From positions 1 to 13,572 of the forward strand of contig CAYNPH010000094.1 of assembly GCA_964399035.1 (NCBI GenBank): a stretch of DNA of 13,572 nt, written 5' to 3'. Under the pieces are notes generated by a model. That model was not told where the DNA came from and ran no database searches. It saw nothing but the letters and a program-made list of their open reading frames with translations. This document shows, in pieces, positions 12,062-13,572 of this stretch. Within the stretch, counting starts at the first letter, position 1. Each line of letters opens with the position of its first letter. Origin of the DNA: WAOL01 sp964399035. GTDB lineage: Archaea > Thermoproteota > Thermoprotei_A > Sulfolobales > NBVN01. A program made the translations under genes and the position numbers.

Positions 12062-13567
12062 ATGATGGTTGATAGAAAGATACTGGCCCTAGCGTTAGCT
12101 ATCGTAGCAATGGTTGCGGCATCGGTTGCCTCCGCCTTCGCCCTAGGGATACTGCCGCCTAAGGCGCCAGGCATGTACGTAACCATAACCCCCGCTGGGC
12201 TTAAGGGAGGAATACCTAGGAACGCCTACGTGGTTGTCCAGGTAAGCATGGTTACGCCTGACGGGCCCATGAAGGTAGTGTACAGGGGTAGGCTAAAGGG
12301 AGCGACGCTCTTCATACCGTACGATAAGGTAGCGGGGATCGCGTCAAAATGGGTTAAGGAAGGGCACGTAACGCCTGGAATGATGATAGATTACTGGGTG
12401 GTGGGCGAGAACGGAAAGCTAATAGCGTCAGGAACAACCATGGTTAACTACGACCCCTCAGAACTAATTAAGTCAAAAATACTAAGCATGCAAGCCACAG
12501 TAACCGTAACTAAGGAGCAACCAGAGCAAGAAGGAAACACATCAACAACCCTAAACGCATCACAGCCAGCGATTAAGGCAACAAGGTCTATCCAGCCAGA
12601 AGACCAAAGATCATTCACATGGTACGAATGGCGCAGAACACTCTACGTCGCCCCAGAAAACTACACGAGAAGCAGATACATCAAATTACCGATACTAATA
12701 CTCTATAATTCAATGTACTCATCAACTAGTATAAGGGTTGAAACAGACATAGCTTCATCTTATAAAGTTCGCTTTAGCATGGTCGTCGCAATAGGCTTCA
12801 ATATAGAGAGCAAGGCAAAAACCCATGGTGCATCCTATGTAATACCCGAACTAACTTACAAGATAGTCGGTAATTCAGTAATTATCTTGAATAAACTCGG
12901 AGGAGAGGATATGGACGTACCCTCAGGAAAAATGGGATATATATGGATCATGGCTAGACCCGTGGCCGAATACCAAAAAGAATGGAAATGTACTGCTGGT
13001 GCAATGGGTTACACAACCTGTCAATTAACAGGCAAGGAGAGAGTTCTTGAATATGTCGACGAGGTGAAAGCGTACCCTTCGGGGAGGTTAGTAATGGGTC
13101 ACGTCGTTGACTACCCTCAGCGACTGCAGTGGCCCGTGAGGGGGTTTTCCGAGCAGTTAGAGAACCTACTTAGTCGGGTGAATCTCGAGAGGGTCAGGAT
13201 CTCAGGCGATCCCTTCCTCGCCGACGGGAAGTTAGACCCGGGCGAGAACCTCCCGCTTGGCTTTCTCTTCCCGGCGGTTCAATACGTCGCTACCGATGAG
13301 GAGTTCGTGATGCCTGTGGGTGCTGCGGTGGCGGCGATGCTTGTTGCTGTTGGTGGTGAGGGGTTCGCGTGGTTGGCGCCGATACTAGCGACGTTCTCAG
13401 CTACCGCAACGTATGAGGCGGGCGGCACTTTCTTCTTCATGGGGAAGATCCTTAACACGGGGTCTAGCCCAGTGGCCGTGTACGCCGGGGTAACAGGGCT
13501 AGAATGTAGGGTGGGTTCCCAGAGCACGCGTATGCCCGTGCTTTACCTAGAGACTGTGCCGCCTTGA
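12062..13567 (+). CDS. Secreted or membrane-anchored surface protein of unknown function
   Basis: About 501 residues from ATG 12062; an upstream TTG at 12047 would add five. The N-terminus is a clear signal peptide or anchor: MMVDRK, then ILALALAIVAMVAASVASAFALG. The next about 110 residues are strand-rich (MYVTITPAGLKGG..., VVVQVSMVTPDG). A Ser/Thr/Gln/Pro-rich linker (about 150-180 in TTG numbering) carries NTS and NAS, and NYT follows at 205-207, all N-glycosylation sequons suited to an extracellular archaeal protein. A Cys pair (C315, C325) could form a disulfide. DPFLADGKLDPGENLPL (388-404) is an Asp/Gly-rich loop that might bind metal. The C-terminal part has a hydrophobic Gly/Ala segment (424-455) but no clear anchor. 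I recognise no family. Base composition varies strongly: low GC in the middle, high GC towards the end. Confidence 0.85.
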   Translation: MMVDRKILALALAIVAMVAASVASAFALGILPPKAPGMYVTITPAGLKGGIPRNAYVVVQVSMVTPDGPMKVVYRGRLKGATLFIPYDKVAGIASKWVKEGHVTPGMMIDYWVVGENGKLIASGTTMVNYDPSELIKSKILSMQATVTVTKEQPEQEGNTSTTLNASQPAIKATRSIQPEDQRSFTWYEWRRTLYVAPENYTRSRYIKLPILILYNSMYSSTSIRVETDIASSYKVRFSMVVAIGFNIESKAKTHGASYVIPELTYKIVGNSVIILNKLGGEDMDVPSGKMGYIWIMARPVAEYQKEWKCTAGAMGYTTCQLTGKERVLEYVDEVKAYPSGRLVMGHVVDYPQRLQWPVRGFSEQLENLLSRVNLERVRISGDPFLADGKLDPGENLPLGFLFPAVQYVATDEEFVMPVGAAVAAMLVAVGGEGFAWLAPILATFSATATYEAGGTFFFMGKILNTGSSPVAVYAGVTGLECRVGSQSTRMPVLYLETVPP

Positions 13568-13572
13568 ATCCC

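Noticed and set aside
1..13572. CRISPR array, insertion sequence or integrated element
   Set aside because: No regularly spaced repeat of 24-37 bases, no transposase or integrase gene, and no long terminal inverted repeats were seen.

Overview
The window looks like a chromosomal segment of a thermophilic archaeon, most likely from the Thermoproteota. The evidence is archaeal-style Shine-Dalgarno sites (GGTG/GGAGGTGA), TATA-like boxes, frequent GTG and TTG starts, KaiC-like and PadR proteins, an archaeal Hsp20, a gene set for the hyperthermophile osmolyte di-myo-inositol phosphate, and a candidate box C/D guide RNA. The genus cannot be fixed from sequence alone. The guide RNA, if real, would favour a Pyrobaculum-like lineage that makes Cm56 of tRNA with a guide RNA rather than with aTrm56.

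Region 1 (1-2225): the 5' part of an unidentified minus-strand gene; a two-gene plus-strand operon (six-helix membrane protein plus a small winged-helix regulator) closed by a clear hairpin terminator; and a two-part protein of unknown function. Region 2 (2187-4483, minus strand): a KaiC-like ATPase with a degenerate second RecA domain and a suspicious 5' end, and an Hsp20 chaperone. Between them, on the plus strand, lies a probable C/D box sRNA whose D guide matches a tRNA T-arm and is in register to methylate C56.

Region 3 (4561-6594): a MATE exporter and a divergent PadR regulator, with a perfect 8-5-8 palindrome of PadR type between them. Region 4 (6635-9402, minus strand): CTP:inositol-1-phosphate cytidylyltransferase, a CDP-alcohol phosphotransferase and myo-inositol-1-phosphate synthase, which together can turn glucose 6-phosphate into phosphorylated di-myo-inositol phosphate. 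The synthase gene has its own leader, with two hairpins, and a hairpin-T5 terminator.

Region 5 (9536-11861): a second PadR gene translationally coupled to a DrrA/DrrB-type ABC exporter. Three tandem 13-bp repeats lie directly in front of it. Region 6 (11862-13572): an AT-rich intergenic stretch with inverted repeats, then a secreted or surface protein whose base composition changes sharply along its length.

Two PadR-controlled export modules thus flank an osmolyte cluster. No tRNA or rRNA gene, CRISPR array, insertion sequence or transposase was found.
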